From: VAZQ01 sp046733355
Lineage (GTDB): Bacteria > Pseudomonadota > Alphaproteobacteria > Rhizobiales > Xanthobacteraceae
Assembly (NCBI GenBank): GCA_046733355.1
Contig: JBKPOZ010000010.1
Location: 62,001-126,000, forward strand
Direction: 5' to 3'
DNA: 64,000 nt
A program made the translations under genes and the position numbers. Positions 26,169 through 34,006 of this stretch are shown here, in pieces; position 1 is the stretch's first letter, and the number at the start of each line of letters is the position of its first letter. The notes beneath the pieces were generated by a model. It did not search any database and had not been told where the DNA came from. It worked only from the letters and a program-made list of their open reading frames with translations.

Positions 26169-27335
26169 TCAGGCCGCAAGCTCCCGCATGATCGCATAGA
26201 GCTTGGATTGGCCCTCAAAGCCTATGCCGGGCAGCTGCGCCAGCGGCAAATAGCCGTTTTCCACTTTTGCCCCATCAGCAAAGCCGCCGAAGGGACCGAA
26301 AACGCCCGGATAGGATTCGGCGCCGCCCAACCCAAATCCGCCGGCAATGGCAACCGACATCTGGTTGCCGCCATGCGGAAACAGAGCGCTGCGCGGCCAT
26401 CCCTCGCGTTCGAGCATGGCGACAGTGCGCGCATACTGCACGATGCCGTAGGCTTGGGGCGGATCGACCTGGATCACGTCATTGCGTTCGGGGCGCATGC
26501 CGCCAAAGCGGACAAGATTGTGCACATCCTGGGTGGAAAAGAGATTTTCTCCGGTCGCCAAGGGGGGCTCGTAGATGCTCGCGATTTCCGCAAGCAGCGT
26601 GTAGTCAAGCGGATCGCATGGCTCCTCCAGCCAGCGCAGCCGCAACGGTGCAAGCGCCCGCGCGTAGGCGAGCGCCTCGTCGCGATCGAACTTCGAGTTC
26701 GCATCGACCGCGAGCTGGGTTTCTGCCGGCATGATCCCCAGCACCGCCTCGACGCGACGCATGTCCTCGGTGAGCTTGAGCCCTCCGATCTTCATTTTGA
26801 GCATGGTGTAACCGGCGTCTAGGTGACGCCGCATCTCGTCCTGAAGGTGGCGTATCGTTTGGCCGGGGAAGTACCAGCCAGCGCCGACGTAACAGAACAC
26901 TTTTTCCGAGGTCTTGCCGCCATTGTACCTTTCGGCAAGCAACCGGTGCAGCGGCTTGCCGGCCTTCTTGGCGACGGCATCCCAGATCGCCACCTCGATC
27001 GTGCCGATTGCAATCGAGCGTTCGCTGTGTCCTCCGGATTTCTCCCGCTGCATCATCGCCGCGACGACCTTTGCGGGGTCGAGAGTGTCCGTTTGGTCGA
27101 GCAGAGTCGCGGGCGGGGCTGCCAGGATGCGCGGGATGAAACGCGCCCGCATCGCCGCTCCGCACGCATAGCGTCCGGTCGAGTTGAACGCGAAGCCGGT
27201 GACCGGCTTTCCCTCGCTTCTCGCATCGGTGAGCACCGCAACCACCGAAGTGGTCATCTCGGAAAAGTCGATGCTGGAATTGCGAATGTCCGAGGCGACG
27301 GGAACCGCGCATTCGCGGATATCAAGGATTCGCAT
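26169..27335 (-). CDS. tarD: D-tartrate dehydratase-like enolase-superfamily enzyme
   Basis: The 388-residue protein follows D-tartrate dehydratase of Bradyrhizobium closely throughout. Marks are MRILDIRECAVPVASDIRNS, VTGFAFNSTGRYACGA, QREKSGGHSERSIAIGTIEV, the KxK-type catalytic lysine in TMLKMKIGGLKL, metal ligands in LAVDANSKFDRDE and RWLEEPCDPLDY, and the late catalytic His in ALFPHGGNQMSVAIAGGFGLG. This family abstracts a proton next to a carboxylate and eliminates water to give oxaloacetate. Substrate assignment rests on recalled family similarity; another sugar-acid dehydratase is possible. Confidence 0.82.
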   Translation of the reverse strand: MRILDIRECAVPVASDIRNSSIDFSEMTTSVVAVLTDARSEGKPVTGFAFNSTGRYACGAAMRARFIPRILAAPPATLLDQTDTLDPAKVVAAMMQREKSGGHSERSIAIGTIEVAIWDAVAKKAGKPLHRLLAERYNGGKTSEKVFCYVGAGWYFPGQTIRHLQDEMRRHLDAGYTMLKMKIGGLKLTEDMRRVEAVLGIMPAETQLAVDANSKFDRDEALAYARALAPLRLRWLEEPCDPLDYTLLAEIASIYEPPLATGENLFSTQDVHNLVRFGGMRPERNDVIQVDPPQAYGIVQYARTVAMLEREGWPRSALFPHGGNQMSVAIAGGFGLGGAESYPGVFGPFGGFADGAKVENGYLPLAQLPGIGFEGQSKLYAIMRELAA

Positions 27336-27469
27336 CGCCGTTCTCTACCTGATAGGGTTTTGTAGCCCTGCCACGCACGCGGCCAACGACCAAACGTGCG
27401 GCACCTCGCATGGCTCGCAGCAGCGCACCGCCAAGTGCAAACCAGGACATTGCAACAGGAGTATGAACC

Positions 27470-27850
27470 ATGGCCGCCCAGGAGCGATTTGAAATTCCAA
27501 CGGAGATGAGAGCGTTTGCGGAAAGAAGCGTCGAACAGGCGAAGCAGGCTTTTGACGGTTTCATATCTGCGGCCCACCAAGCGGTGAGCACCATGGAAGG
27601 TCAGGCGGAGAGTGCCCGCAAGGGCGCGGCCCAGATCACCGAAAAGGCGATGAACTTTGCAGAGCAAAACGTGGCCCGGTCCTTCGAATTCGCGCAGCAG
27701 ATCGTGCGGGCCAAGGACGTGCAGGAGCTCATGAAGCTGCAAGCTGAGTACGTCAGAACCCAGCTTCAGGTCTTCACCGACCAGGCGCGGGAACTTGGCG
27801 AAACAGCCGGCAAAGCGGCGGCCGATACTGCCTCCTCTAAGCGCTCCTAG
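27470..27850 (+). CDS. Phasin family protein
   Basis: A 126-residue, highly helical and Ala/Gln-rich protein with the Phasin_2 pattern: IPTEMRAFAERSVEQAKQAF, then AESARKGAAQITEKAMNFAE and FEFAQQIVRAKDVQELMKLQ. Phasins coat polyhydroxyalkanoate granules or act as chaperone-like helical bundles. The ATG at 27470 has ACAGGAG about 8 bp upstream. The TAG stop lies inside the outer end (CTAGAGCATGA) of repeat D1. A second phasin follows; no PHA synthase is in the window. Confidence 0.88.
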   Translation: MAAQERFEIPTEMRAFAERSVEQAKQAFDGFISAAHQAVSTMEGQAESARKGAAQITEKAMNFAEQNVARSFEFAQQIVRAKDVQELMKLQAEYVRTQLQVFTDQARELGETAGKAAADTASSKRS

Positions 27851-27895
27851 AGCATGACCCCGAAAAGTGGGAACCGGTTTTCGGAAAAGGTCATG
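27847..27895. repeat. Repeat family D, copy 1 (GAAAACCGGTTCCCAC palindrome)
   Basis: CTAGAGCATGACCCCGAAAA then GTGGGAACCGGTTTTCGGAA and AAGGTCATG, an imperfect palindrome. The reverse-orientation copy at 32697-32749 shares the CTAGAG...AGCATGA end and the GAAAACCGGTTCCCAC core. The first bases give the phasin its TAG stop. Confidence 0.85.
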
Positions 27896-28105
27896 GTCAT
27901 CCCCCTCTAAGCCCTCTTTCTGGCATAGCAGCCGCTCTTTTGTGCGTCGCACAATTTTGTTGCAACGCACCAATTCCCTCATTATATATCGGCTGAAATG
28001 GTGAGGCGCGCAGTTAGCACTGAAGCGCTCGCCACGCGGCCTGGGCAGGGTAAGGGCGCTGTTCGTGGCCGTCCCAATTCTCTGCCCACAGCCAGGATCA
28101 AGGAA

Positions 28106-28597
28106 ATGTCCGAAACTCTCGAAGTGAATACCTCGTCCAAATCCAAGAAGGGGGTCGCTGCGTCGGCGCTGCCGAAATTCGAGCTGCCGCATTTCGATCT
28201 GCCGAAGTTTGAGATCAGCACCGCGTTCCGCGAAATGGCGGAGAAGAGCGTTTCCCAGGCGAAGGAAACATACGATCGGTTCAAATCGGTTGCCGAGGAA
28301 GCGACGGATGTGCTCGAGGGCACCTACGCCACCGCGACCAAAGGTGCCGCCCAGTACGGGCAGAAGGTAATCGAGGCGGCACGGGAGAACACCAATGCGG
28401 CGTTCGATTTCGCCACGAAGCTCATCCATGTGAAGACGCTGTCCGAAGTGGTCGAGCTCTCGACAGCACATACGCGCAAGCAATACGAGGCCGTCGCGGC
28501 GCAGACGAAAGAGCTGGCGGCCATCGCGCAGAAGACCGCAACCGACACCGTCGAACCCGTCAAGGAAAGCTTCGGCAAAGTCCTGAAATTCTCCTGA
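28106..28597 (+). CDS. Phasin family protein
   Basis: A 163-residue phasin from the ATG at 28106 (AGGATCAAGGA upstream). The N-terminal Lys/Ser-rich stretch leads to a PKFELPHFDLPKFEI segment, an unusual short repeat of LPxFxLP type, then a long amphipathic helical region: AEKSVSQAKETYDRFKSVAE, TKGAAQYGQKVIEAARENTN, FATKLIHVKTLSEVVELSTA. It is longer than the first phasin and probably an independent unit, with its own terminator at 28623-28648. A longer in-frame start at 27998 lacks homology. Confidence 0.88.
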   Translation: MSETLEVNTSSKSKKGVAASALPKFELPHFDLPKFEISTAFREMAEKSVSQAKETYDRFKSVAEEATDVLEGTYATATKGAAQYGQKVIEAARENTNAAFDFATKLIHVKTLSEVVELSTAHTRKQYEAVAAQTKELAAIAQKTATDTVEPVKESFGKVLKFS

Positions 28598-28622
28598 GCA
28601 ATTCGACTCTGAGGCGACTTGG

Positions 28623-28648
28623 AAGGGCCCGGATTTCCGGGCCCTTTT
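28623..28648 (+). terminator. Rho-independent terminator after the second phasin
   Basis: Ten-base-pair GC-rich stem AAGGGCCCGG / CCGGGCCCTT with a 4-base loop, ending in TTTT. It lies 26 bp after the phasin stop. Confidence 0.85.
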
Positions 28649-28710
28649 CAATGCGGACTCGAGATGCAGACTTGTCAAATCGCGGGGCTGCTCCTACTAC
28701 CTCTGCAAGT

Positions 28711-28787
28711 GCAGCTGTAGCTCAGTTGGTTAGAGCGCTTGGCTGTGGACCAAGAGGTCGGTGGTTCGAGTCCACCCAGCTGTACCA
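28711..28787 (+). tRNA. tRNA-His (GTG anticodon)
   Basis: A full cloverleaf: acceptor GCAGCTG/CAGCTGT, D arm GCTCAGTTGGTTAGAGC, anticodon arm CTTGGCTGTGGACCAAG with GTG, T arm GGTGGTTCGAGTCCACC, and an encoded 3' CCA. The base before position 1 is T, not G, and the discriminator is A73; the first pair is G1-U72. The lack of an encoded G-1 is a known alphaproteobacterial peculiarity. Confidence 0.97.
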
Positions 28788-28802
28788 GGCCGGTTGCGAT
28801 CG

Positions 28803-29738
28803 TCAGGCCTTGCGGTTCGCCACGAAATGGGCTGCTGCGACGAGCGTTTCTGCATTTTTTCCAAAGTTCGCCAATGCAGCCTCGGCCTCTGCAACCAGCG
28901 CCTGGAGCCGCATTTTTGCTCCTTCAACCCCAAGCACAGCCACCAGTGTTGCCTTGTGCGCTGCAGCGTCCTTTCCGGTGGCCTTGCCGAGGGTGGCCGG
29001 ATCACCTTCCACATCGAGGAGGTCGTCGGCGATCTGGAACGCCTGGCCCAGAGCCGAGCCGTAGCGCTCCAGCGCGTTCCGCTGCACATGATCAGCCCTG
29101 CCGAGAATGGCGCCGGCCACGCATGCAAAGCGCAGAAGGGCTCCCGTTTTCATCGCCTGAAGCGCCTTTACGGCTTGCTCATCGAGCGGCGACTGCGCGC
29201 CCTGGAACCGCCCCTCGGCTGAAAGGTCCAGCATCTGGCCGCCGACCATTCCGCCGATCCCGGCCGCGCGTGCCAAGGCAGCAAGCAGCTGCAGCCGCAC
29301 GTCTGCATCCGGGTGGGTCTCGGGGCGGGCAAGCATCTCGAAGGCAAGCGTGAGCAGCCCGTCTCCGACCAGCACGGCGGTCGCTTCATCGAAGGCCCTG
29401 TGGGTTGTCGGCCGGCCGCGGCGCAGGTCGTCATTGTCCATTGCCGGAAGATCATCGTGCACCAGCGAGTAACAATGAATGCATTCGAGCGCTGCGCCCA
29501 CCATGAGAGCATGCTGCCGTGGCACGTCAAAGAGAGCCGCGGACTCGACGACTAGAAACGGACGCAGACGCTTGCCGCCGCCGAGCGTGGCGTAGCGCAT
29601 GGCCTCGACCAGCCTCGCCGGCCGCGCGATCTCTCCAGGCAGGGGCTCCGGCGCCAGCAGCCTGTCGAGGAGATTCTCGATATCCTGAGCGGTGCGATTG
29701 AGCCGCTCCTGAAAGATTGCCTCGGTGTTGGAAGACAT
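28803..29738 (-). CDS. ispA: Polyprenyl synthetase, probably farnesyl diphosphate synthase
   Basis: The 311-residue trans-prenyltransferase condenses IPP with DMAPP and GPP. The first Asp-rich motif is HDDLPAMDNDDLRRGRPT near residues 94-111 and the second is FQIADDLLDVEGD. GGKRLRPFLV and DGLLTLAFEML are also typical; length and motifs fit IspA. It supplies C15 units, and its divergent position next to hpnB-hpnC-hpnD suggests it feeds squalene/hopanoid synthesis. It converges with tRNA-His. No xseB or dxs flank it, unlike many genomes. Confidence 0.92.
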   Translation of the reverse strand: MSSNTEAIFQERLNRTAQDIENLLDRLLAPEPLPGEIARPARLVEAMRYATLGGGKRLRPFLVVESAALFDVPRQHALMVGAALECIHCYSLVHDDLPAMDNDDLRRGRPTTHRAFDEATAVLVGDGLLTLAFEMLARPETHPDADVRLQLLAALARAAGIGGMVGGQMLDLSAEGRFQGAQSPLDEQAVKALQAMKTGALLRFACVAGAILGRADHVQRNALERYGSALGQAFQIADDLLDVEGDPATLGKATGKDAAAHKATLVAVLGVEGAKMRLQALVAEAEAALANFGKNAETLVAAAHFVANRKA

Positions 29739-29832
29739 GACGGGAATTTAGCAGGCTGGCTCCCTGTTCCAACCCTTTTCCCGAGGCAATCCATTGAATA
29801 CGTTCAGGTTCTCGTTCCACAAGGATGCGCAG

Positions 29833-30984
29833 ATGGTGCAGTTCATCGCAGCTTCGGTCTTTGCTGCTTGGCTGTATCTGCTCTGCGCGCGCGGTGGTTT
29901 TTGGCGCGGTAGCCAACGGGACGACTGGAACGATGTGACGCTCAGCGCATGGCCGCCGGTCATCGCCGTGGTGCCGGCCCGGGACGAAGCCGGCCAGATC
30001 GCGGCCAGCATCGGATCGCTGCTTGATCAGGATTACCGCGGGAAGTTCACGGTGGTCCTTGTGGACGACGAGAGCAGTGACGGCACCGCCGGGATCGCGA
30101 TGCGTATTGCGGCGAGCAAGGCAGGCGAGAGACTGCATGTGATCAGGAGCAAGCCCCTGCCGTCAGGATGGACGGGAAAGCTTTGGGCGCTCAAACAAGG
30201 CATCGATGTTGCCGCGGCGCTTGCGCCCAAACCCGATTACCTGCTGCTCACCGATGCCGATATTGTTCATGCACCGGATTCCGTAAGTCGCCTGGTCACA
30301 CATGCACACACCCACGGGCTCGTGCTGCTCTCGCTGATGGCGAAGCTGCGTTGCGAAAGCCTCGCCGAGCGCGCCTTTGTTCCGGCCTTCATTTTCTTTT
30401 TTCAGATGATCTATCCGTTTGCCTGGGTGAATGCGCCGAGGTCCGCGTGCGCTGCGGCTGCAGGCGGTTGCATGCTTGTGCATTCTGACAGCCTCGCCCG
30501 CGCCGGCGGCATTCCGGTCATCCGAGATGCGCTCATCGACGATTGTGCCCTGGCGAAAGTTCTCAAACGGCAGGGGCCTATCGGGCTTGCGCTGACGGAG
30601 CGGGCAAGCAGCATTCGCCGTTATCCCTCAGCCCAAGCCATTCGGGATATGATCGCTCGGTCGGCCTATGCGCAGCTCCGCTATTCGCCGCTGCTCCTGG
30701 CCGCGACTGCCGCGGCGCTGCTGCTCGGTTTTCTCGCTCCAGTCCTGATCGCCATTCTTGCTTCCGGGGCGGCAAGGCTTCTCGCTATCGCGACCTGCGC
30801 GCTCATGCTCATCGTGTATCAGCCCGTGCTGAGATTTTACCGACTGTCGCCGTTCTGGGCCCTCGCTCTGCCGTTCGTTGCCATGCTCTACCTCGTTTTC
30901 ACCTTCGATTCCGCTTATCAGCATGCCAGAAGACGGGGAGGAGCCTGGAAGGGTCGCGTGCAAGCGGAGGTGTCGCGATCGTGA
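29833..30984 (+). CDS. hpnB: Hopene-associated glycosyltransferase HpnB
   Basis: A 383-residue membrane-bound family-2 glycosyltransferase. An N-terminal TM helix (FIAASVFAAWLYLLCARGGF) precedes the GT-A domain with PPVIAVVPARDEAGQI, VVLVDDESSDGTAGIA and YLLLTDADIVHAP (DxD). Later come GGCMLVHSDSLARAGG, DALIDDCALAKVLKRQGP and three or four C-terminal TM helices. The ATG at 29833 has AAGGA 8 bp upstream; an ATG at 29794 is possible. HpnB is a conserved marker of hopanoid clusters with unproven reaction. Its TGA overlaps the hpnC GTG start. Confidence 0.93.
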   Translation: MVQFIAASVFAAWLYLLCARGGFWRGSQRDDWNDVTLSAWPPVIAVVPARDEAGQIAASIGSLLDQDYRGKFTVVLVDDESSDGTAGIAMRIAASKAGERLHVIRSKPLPSGWTGKLWALKQGIDVAAALAPKPDYLLLTDADIVHAPDSVSRLVTHAHTHGLVLLSLMAKLRCESLAERAFVPAFIFFFQMIYPFAWVNAPRSACAAAAGGCMLVHSDSLARAGGIPVIRDALIDDCALAKVLKRQGPIGLALTERASSIRRYPSAQAIRDMIARSAYAQLRYSPLLLAATAAALLLGFLAPVLIAILASGAARLLAIATCALMLIVYQPVLRFYRLSPFWALALPFVAMLYLVFTFDSAYQHARRRGGAWKGRVQAEVSRS

Positions 30985-31877
30985 GCACCAGCGCCGAAGC
31001 AGCGCGTTCGGGGAAGGGCCACCGCGACGAGAATTTCCCCGTCGCCTCGCGCCTGATTGCGGCGCGCCATCGCCGCCCGATTCGCGCGTTTTACGAGTTC
31101 GTGCGAAACGCCGACGACATTGCCGATCACCCCACGCTACCCGCTGCCGAGAAGCTCGCGCTTCTCGACCAACTCGAGGCAAGTCTGACGGGCGCCAGCG
31201 ATGCCGAGCCGGTCGGGGTCGAGCTGCGTGCCCAACTGCGGGCGCGCGGGCTCTCGCCGCGTCATGCCCAGGACCTGCTCACCGCCTTCCGCATGGACGT
31301 GACGAAGCTGCGCTATCGAGACTGGGATGACTTGATACACTACTGCACCTATTCGGCCATGCCGGTCGGACGTTTCGTGCTCGATGTGCATGGCGAGAAC
31401 AGGTGCATCTGGCCGGCAAACGACGCGCTCTGCGCGGCGCTGCAGATCATCAATCATCTGCAGGATTGCGGGCGCGACTACCGCAACCTTGACCGCGTCT
31501 ATCTTCCCCTCGACTTTTTTGATCGCAACGGCGCTACGGTGGAATTGCTCGGGCAGAACCGCTCTTCGCCGGAGCTTCTCCGTTGCATCCAGGAGATTGC
31601 CGGGCGCACCGCTGAACTGCTGTGCGGCAGCGCGCCCTTTTCGTCCATGATCGCGGACACGCGGCTCGCCTTGGAAGTGGCCGTCATTCAAACGCTCGCC
31701 GAGCGGCTCAGCACCCTGCTGCGGCGGCGCGATCCCCTGAGCGACACCGTTCACCTCGGCAAGCTCTCGGTCGCCGGCTTCGGCATGCTCGGGCTCGTTC
31801 GCGGCGTGGGCGGTCGCGCCGCCGGCATGTTCCGGTCGCCAAAAGATACAGGACGCGCAAGCATTGGCGCTGAATGA
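30981..31877 (+). CDS. hpnC: Squalene synthase HpnC (hydroxysqualene synthase)
   Basis: HpnC converts presqualene diphosphate to hydroxysqualene. The 298-residue product begins at a GTG that overlaps the hpnB stop (GTGA). Marks are DENFPVASRLIAARHRRPIR, the first Asp motif FYEFVRNADDIADHP, YCTYSAMPVGRFVLDVHGEN, and the second Asp motif LQIINHLQDCGRDYRNLDRV followed by YLPLDFF. It overlaps hpnD by 14 bp. With HpnD and HpnE it forms the three-step bacterial squalene route. Confidence 0.94.
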   Translation: MSTSAEAARSGKGHRDENFPVASRLIAARHRRPIRAFYEFVRNADDIADHPTLPAAEKLALLDQLEASLTGASDAEPVGVELRAQLRARGLSPRHAQDLLTAFRMDVTKLRYRDWDDLIHYCTYSAMPVGRFVLDVHGENRCIWPANDALCAALQIINHLQDCGRDYRNLDRVYLPLDFFDRNGATVELLGQNRSSPELLRCIQEIAGRTAELLCGSAPFSSMIADTRLALEVAVIQTLAERLSTLLRRRDPLSDTVHLGKLSVAGFGMLGLVRGVGGRAAGMFRSPKDTGRASIGAE

Positions 31878-32700
31878 AGCCTCTGAGCCGGTCGCCGCTC
31901 ATCGTGCCGCAGGCAGCTCGTTCTATAACGCCATGCGCATTCTGCCGCGCGCGCAGCGCGAGGGAATGTTCGAGATCTATTCGTTTTGTCGGCAGGTCGA
32001 TGACATCGCCGACTCCCGCGAATCCCGCAGCACGCGCCGCGCGCAGCTTGACGGCTGGCGCGAGGAGATCGATGCGCTCTACGCCGGCAGGCCAGGCCCA
32101 CGCACGCGAGGTCTGCTCGTACATGTGCGTGATTTCGGCCTCCGTCGCGAGGACTTCCATGCCATCATTGATGGCATGGAAATGGACGTTAACGCCGACA
32201 TCCAGGCTCCTGACGAGGCGACGCTCGAGCTCTATTGCGATCGGGTGGCGAGCGCGGTGGGGCGGCTCTCGGTGCGTATCTTCGGCATGGATGAAAGCGA
32301 TGGCCTGCTGCTCGCGCATCATCTGGGCCGCGCGCTGCAGCTCACCAATATCCTGCGCGACCTCGACGAGGATGCCGCGCTGGGACGCCTCTACCTGCCG
32401 CGCCCTTTGCTGGAGCGGGTGGGTATCGCCACGTCCGATCCATCAGCCATATTGGTCAGTCCGGCCCTGGGGCAGGCTTGCTCGGCGATTGTGGACCGCG
32501 CGCGCGGGCACTTTGCGCAGGCCGAAAGCATCATGCAGCGCAGTCCACGGCGCGCGGTCCGCGCACCGCACATCATGGCCGATGCGTACCGCGTGATTCT
32601 GGACCGGCTTGTGCAGCGCGGCTGGTCCGCTCCGCGCCGCCCGATCCACATTCCACGCGCGCGGCTTCTCTGGATCATCGTGCGCCGCGCGTTCATCTAG
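31864..32700 (+). CDS. hpnD: Presqualene diphosphate synthase HpnD
   Basis: HpnD joins two farnesyl diphosphates into presqualene diphosphate. The 278-residue product starts at a TTG (31864) inside the end of hpnC; no better start precedes GSSFYNAMRILPRAQREGMF. Asp motif 1 is IYSFCRQVDDIADSRESR and Asp motif 2 is LTNILRDLDEDAALGRLYLP; MEMDVNADI and the YCDRVASAVGRLSVRIFG segment are also family-typical. The TAG stop is the CTAG end of repeat D2, so the repeat may have set the C-terminus. Confidence 0.94.
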   Translation: MALNEASEPVAAHRAAGSSFYNAMRILPRAQREGMFEIYSFCRQVDDIADSRESRSTRRAQLDGWREEIDALYAGRPGPRTRGLLVHVRDFGLRREDFHAIIDGMEMDVNADIQAPDEATLELYCDRVASAVGRLSVRIFGMDESDGLLLAHHLGRALQLTNILRDLDEDAALGRLYLPRPLLERVGIATSDPSAILVSPALGQACSAIVDRARGHFAQAESIMQRSPRRAVRAPHIMADAYRVILDRLVQRGWSAPRRPIHIPRARLLWIIVRRAFI

Positions 32701-32749
32701 AGCGGAGCATGATCTTTTCCGAAAACCGGTTCCCACTCTTCGGGACCAT
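32697..32749. repeat. Repeat family D, copy 2
   Basis: CTAGAGCGGAGCATGATCTT then TTCCGAAAACCGGTTCCCAC and TCTTCGGGACCAT, an imperfect palindrome homologous to the copy at 27847-27895. It fills nearly all of the space between hpnD and hpnE, within an otherwise overlapping operon, and gives hpnD its TAG. Confidence 0.85.
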
Positions 32750-32755
32750 TCTCTG

Positions 32756-34006
32756 ATGAGCGTGCACGTGATCGGCGCCGGCCTCGCCGGCCTTGCCGCT
32801 GCCGTGCGGCTCGCGCAGGGCTCCGAAAACGTCAGCGTGCACGAGGCTGCGACCCAGGCGGGCGGACGCTGTCGCTCGTACCATGATCCAGCGCTGGGCA
32901 TGCGCATCGATAACGGCAATCACCTCGTTCTCTCGGCCAATCACGCGGCGCTGTCCTATTTGGCCCAGCTCGGCGCGTCGGGTGCGCTGGCCGGTCCCGC
33001 GCGCGCGGAATTTGCGTTCGTCGATCTTGCGAACGGCGCACAATGGACGTTGCGCATCAATGATGGGCCGGTACCGTGGTGGATATTCGATAAACGGCGC
33101 CGCGTGCCCGGCACGAGCGCGCTCGAATATTTTGCTGTCGCAAAATTGCTCATGGCGGCGCAGGAAAAAACAGTCTGCCAGGCCATCAGCTGTGCCGGTC
33201 CGCTTTATGAAAAACTCGCGCGGCCGCTGTGGTTGGCAGCCCTGAACACGGATCCGAAAGAGGCGAGCGCGCGTCTTGCCGCTGCGGTGACGCGCGAGAC
33301 GCTTGCGCGGGGCGGCACCTATTGCCGGCCGCTGATTGCGCACGGCGGTCTGAGTCAGGCATTTGTCGATCCCGCCCTGGAATTTCTGCGCAGGCGCAAG
33401 GTGCGCATCGCGTTCGGAAGCCGGTTGCGCAAAATCGAGTGCGCTCATGACCGGGTCACCGCGCTGGACTTCGGCGAGGAGAAGACCTCGATTGGTCCGC
33501 ATGACGCCGTCATCCTGGCCGTTCCGCCGCTGGTTGCGCGCGATCTCCTACCGCAGCTGGTGGTGCCTTCCGAGTTTCGCGCCATCGTCAACGCGCATTT
33601 TCGCATTGCGGCTCCGCAGGGATGTCCGCCCATGCTCGGCGTCCTGAACGGCACCATCGAATGGCTGTTTGCCTTTCCGGAGCGTCTGTCCGTGACAATC
33701 AGCGCCGCCGACCGCCTCGTCGATGTGCCGCGCGAGCAGCTGGCAAACGACATCTGGCGGGAGGTTGTGATGGTGATGCGTCTTTCGCAACAAATGCCGG
33801 CGTGGCAGATCGTGCGCGAGCGGCGCGCAACCTTCGCGGCAACGCCGGAACAGGAAACGAGGCGCCCGGATGCCAGAACCGCCTGGAGCAATCTGTTTCT
33901 CGCCGGCGATTGGACCAGGACCGGCCTGCCCGCGACCATTGAGGGCGCCATTCGCTCCGGCAATGGCGCGGCCGATCTCGCCCGCAGCGTGATGGGAAGC
34001 GAGTAA
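32756..34006 (+). CDS. hpnE: Hydroxysqualene dehydroxylase HpnE
   Basis: HpnE is an FAD-dependent amine-oxidase-fold enzyme that reduces hydroxysqualene to squalene. From the ATG at 32756 the product (416 aa) begins with the dinucleotide-binding motif MSVHVIGAGLAGLAAAVRLA, then EAATQAGGRCRSYHDP, DNGNHLVLSANHAALSYLAQ and the C-terminal FAD motif LFLAGDWTRTGLPATIEGAI. Longer in-frame starts upstream lie inside hpnD and the repeat and are not used. Its TAA overlaps the shc start (TAATG), implying coupled translation. Confidence 0.94.
   Translation: MSVHVIGAGLAGLAAAVRLAQGSENVSVHEAATQAGGRCRSYHDPALGMRIDNGNHLVLSANHAALSYLAQLGASGALAGPARAEFAFVDLANGAQWTLRINDGPVPWWIFDKRRRVPGTSALEYFAVAKLLMAAQEKTVCQAISCAGPLYEKLARPLWLAALNTDPKEASARLAAAVTRETLARGGTYCRPLIAHGGLSQAFVDPALEFLRRRKVRIAFGSRLRKIECAHDRVTALDFGEEKTSIGPHDAVILAVPPLVARDLLPQLVVPSEFRAIVNAHFRIAAPQGCPPMLGVLNGTIEWLFAFPERLSVTISAADRLVDVPREQLANDIWREVVMVMRLSQQMPAWQIVRERRATFAATPEQETRRPDARTAWSNLFLAGDWTRTGLPATIEGAIRSGNGAADLARSVMGSE

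Noticed and set aside
27254..28678. 474-codon minus-strand frame over the phasins
   Set aside because: It covers two clear phasins and a repeat in antisense and has no ribosome site or motif.
28700..28800. tRNA-His as an integration site
   Set aside because: No integrase, no second copy of the tRNA 3' end and no foreign segment adjacent; ispA follows directly.
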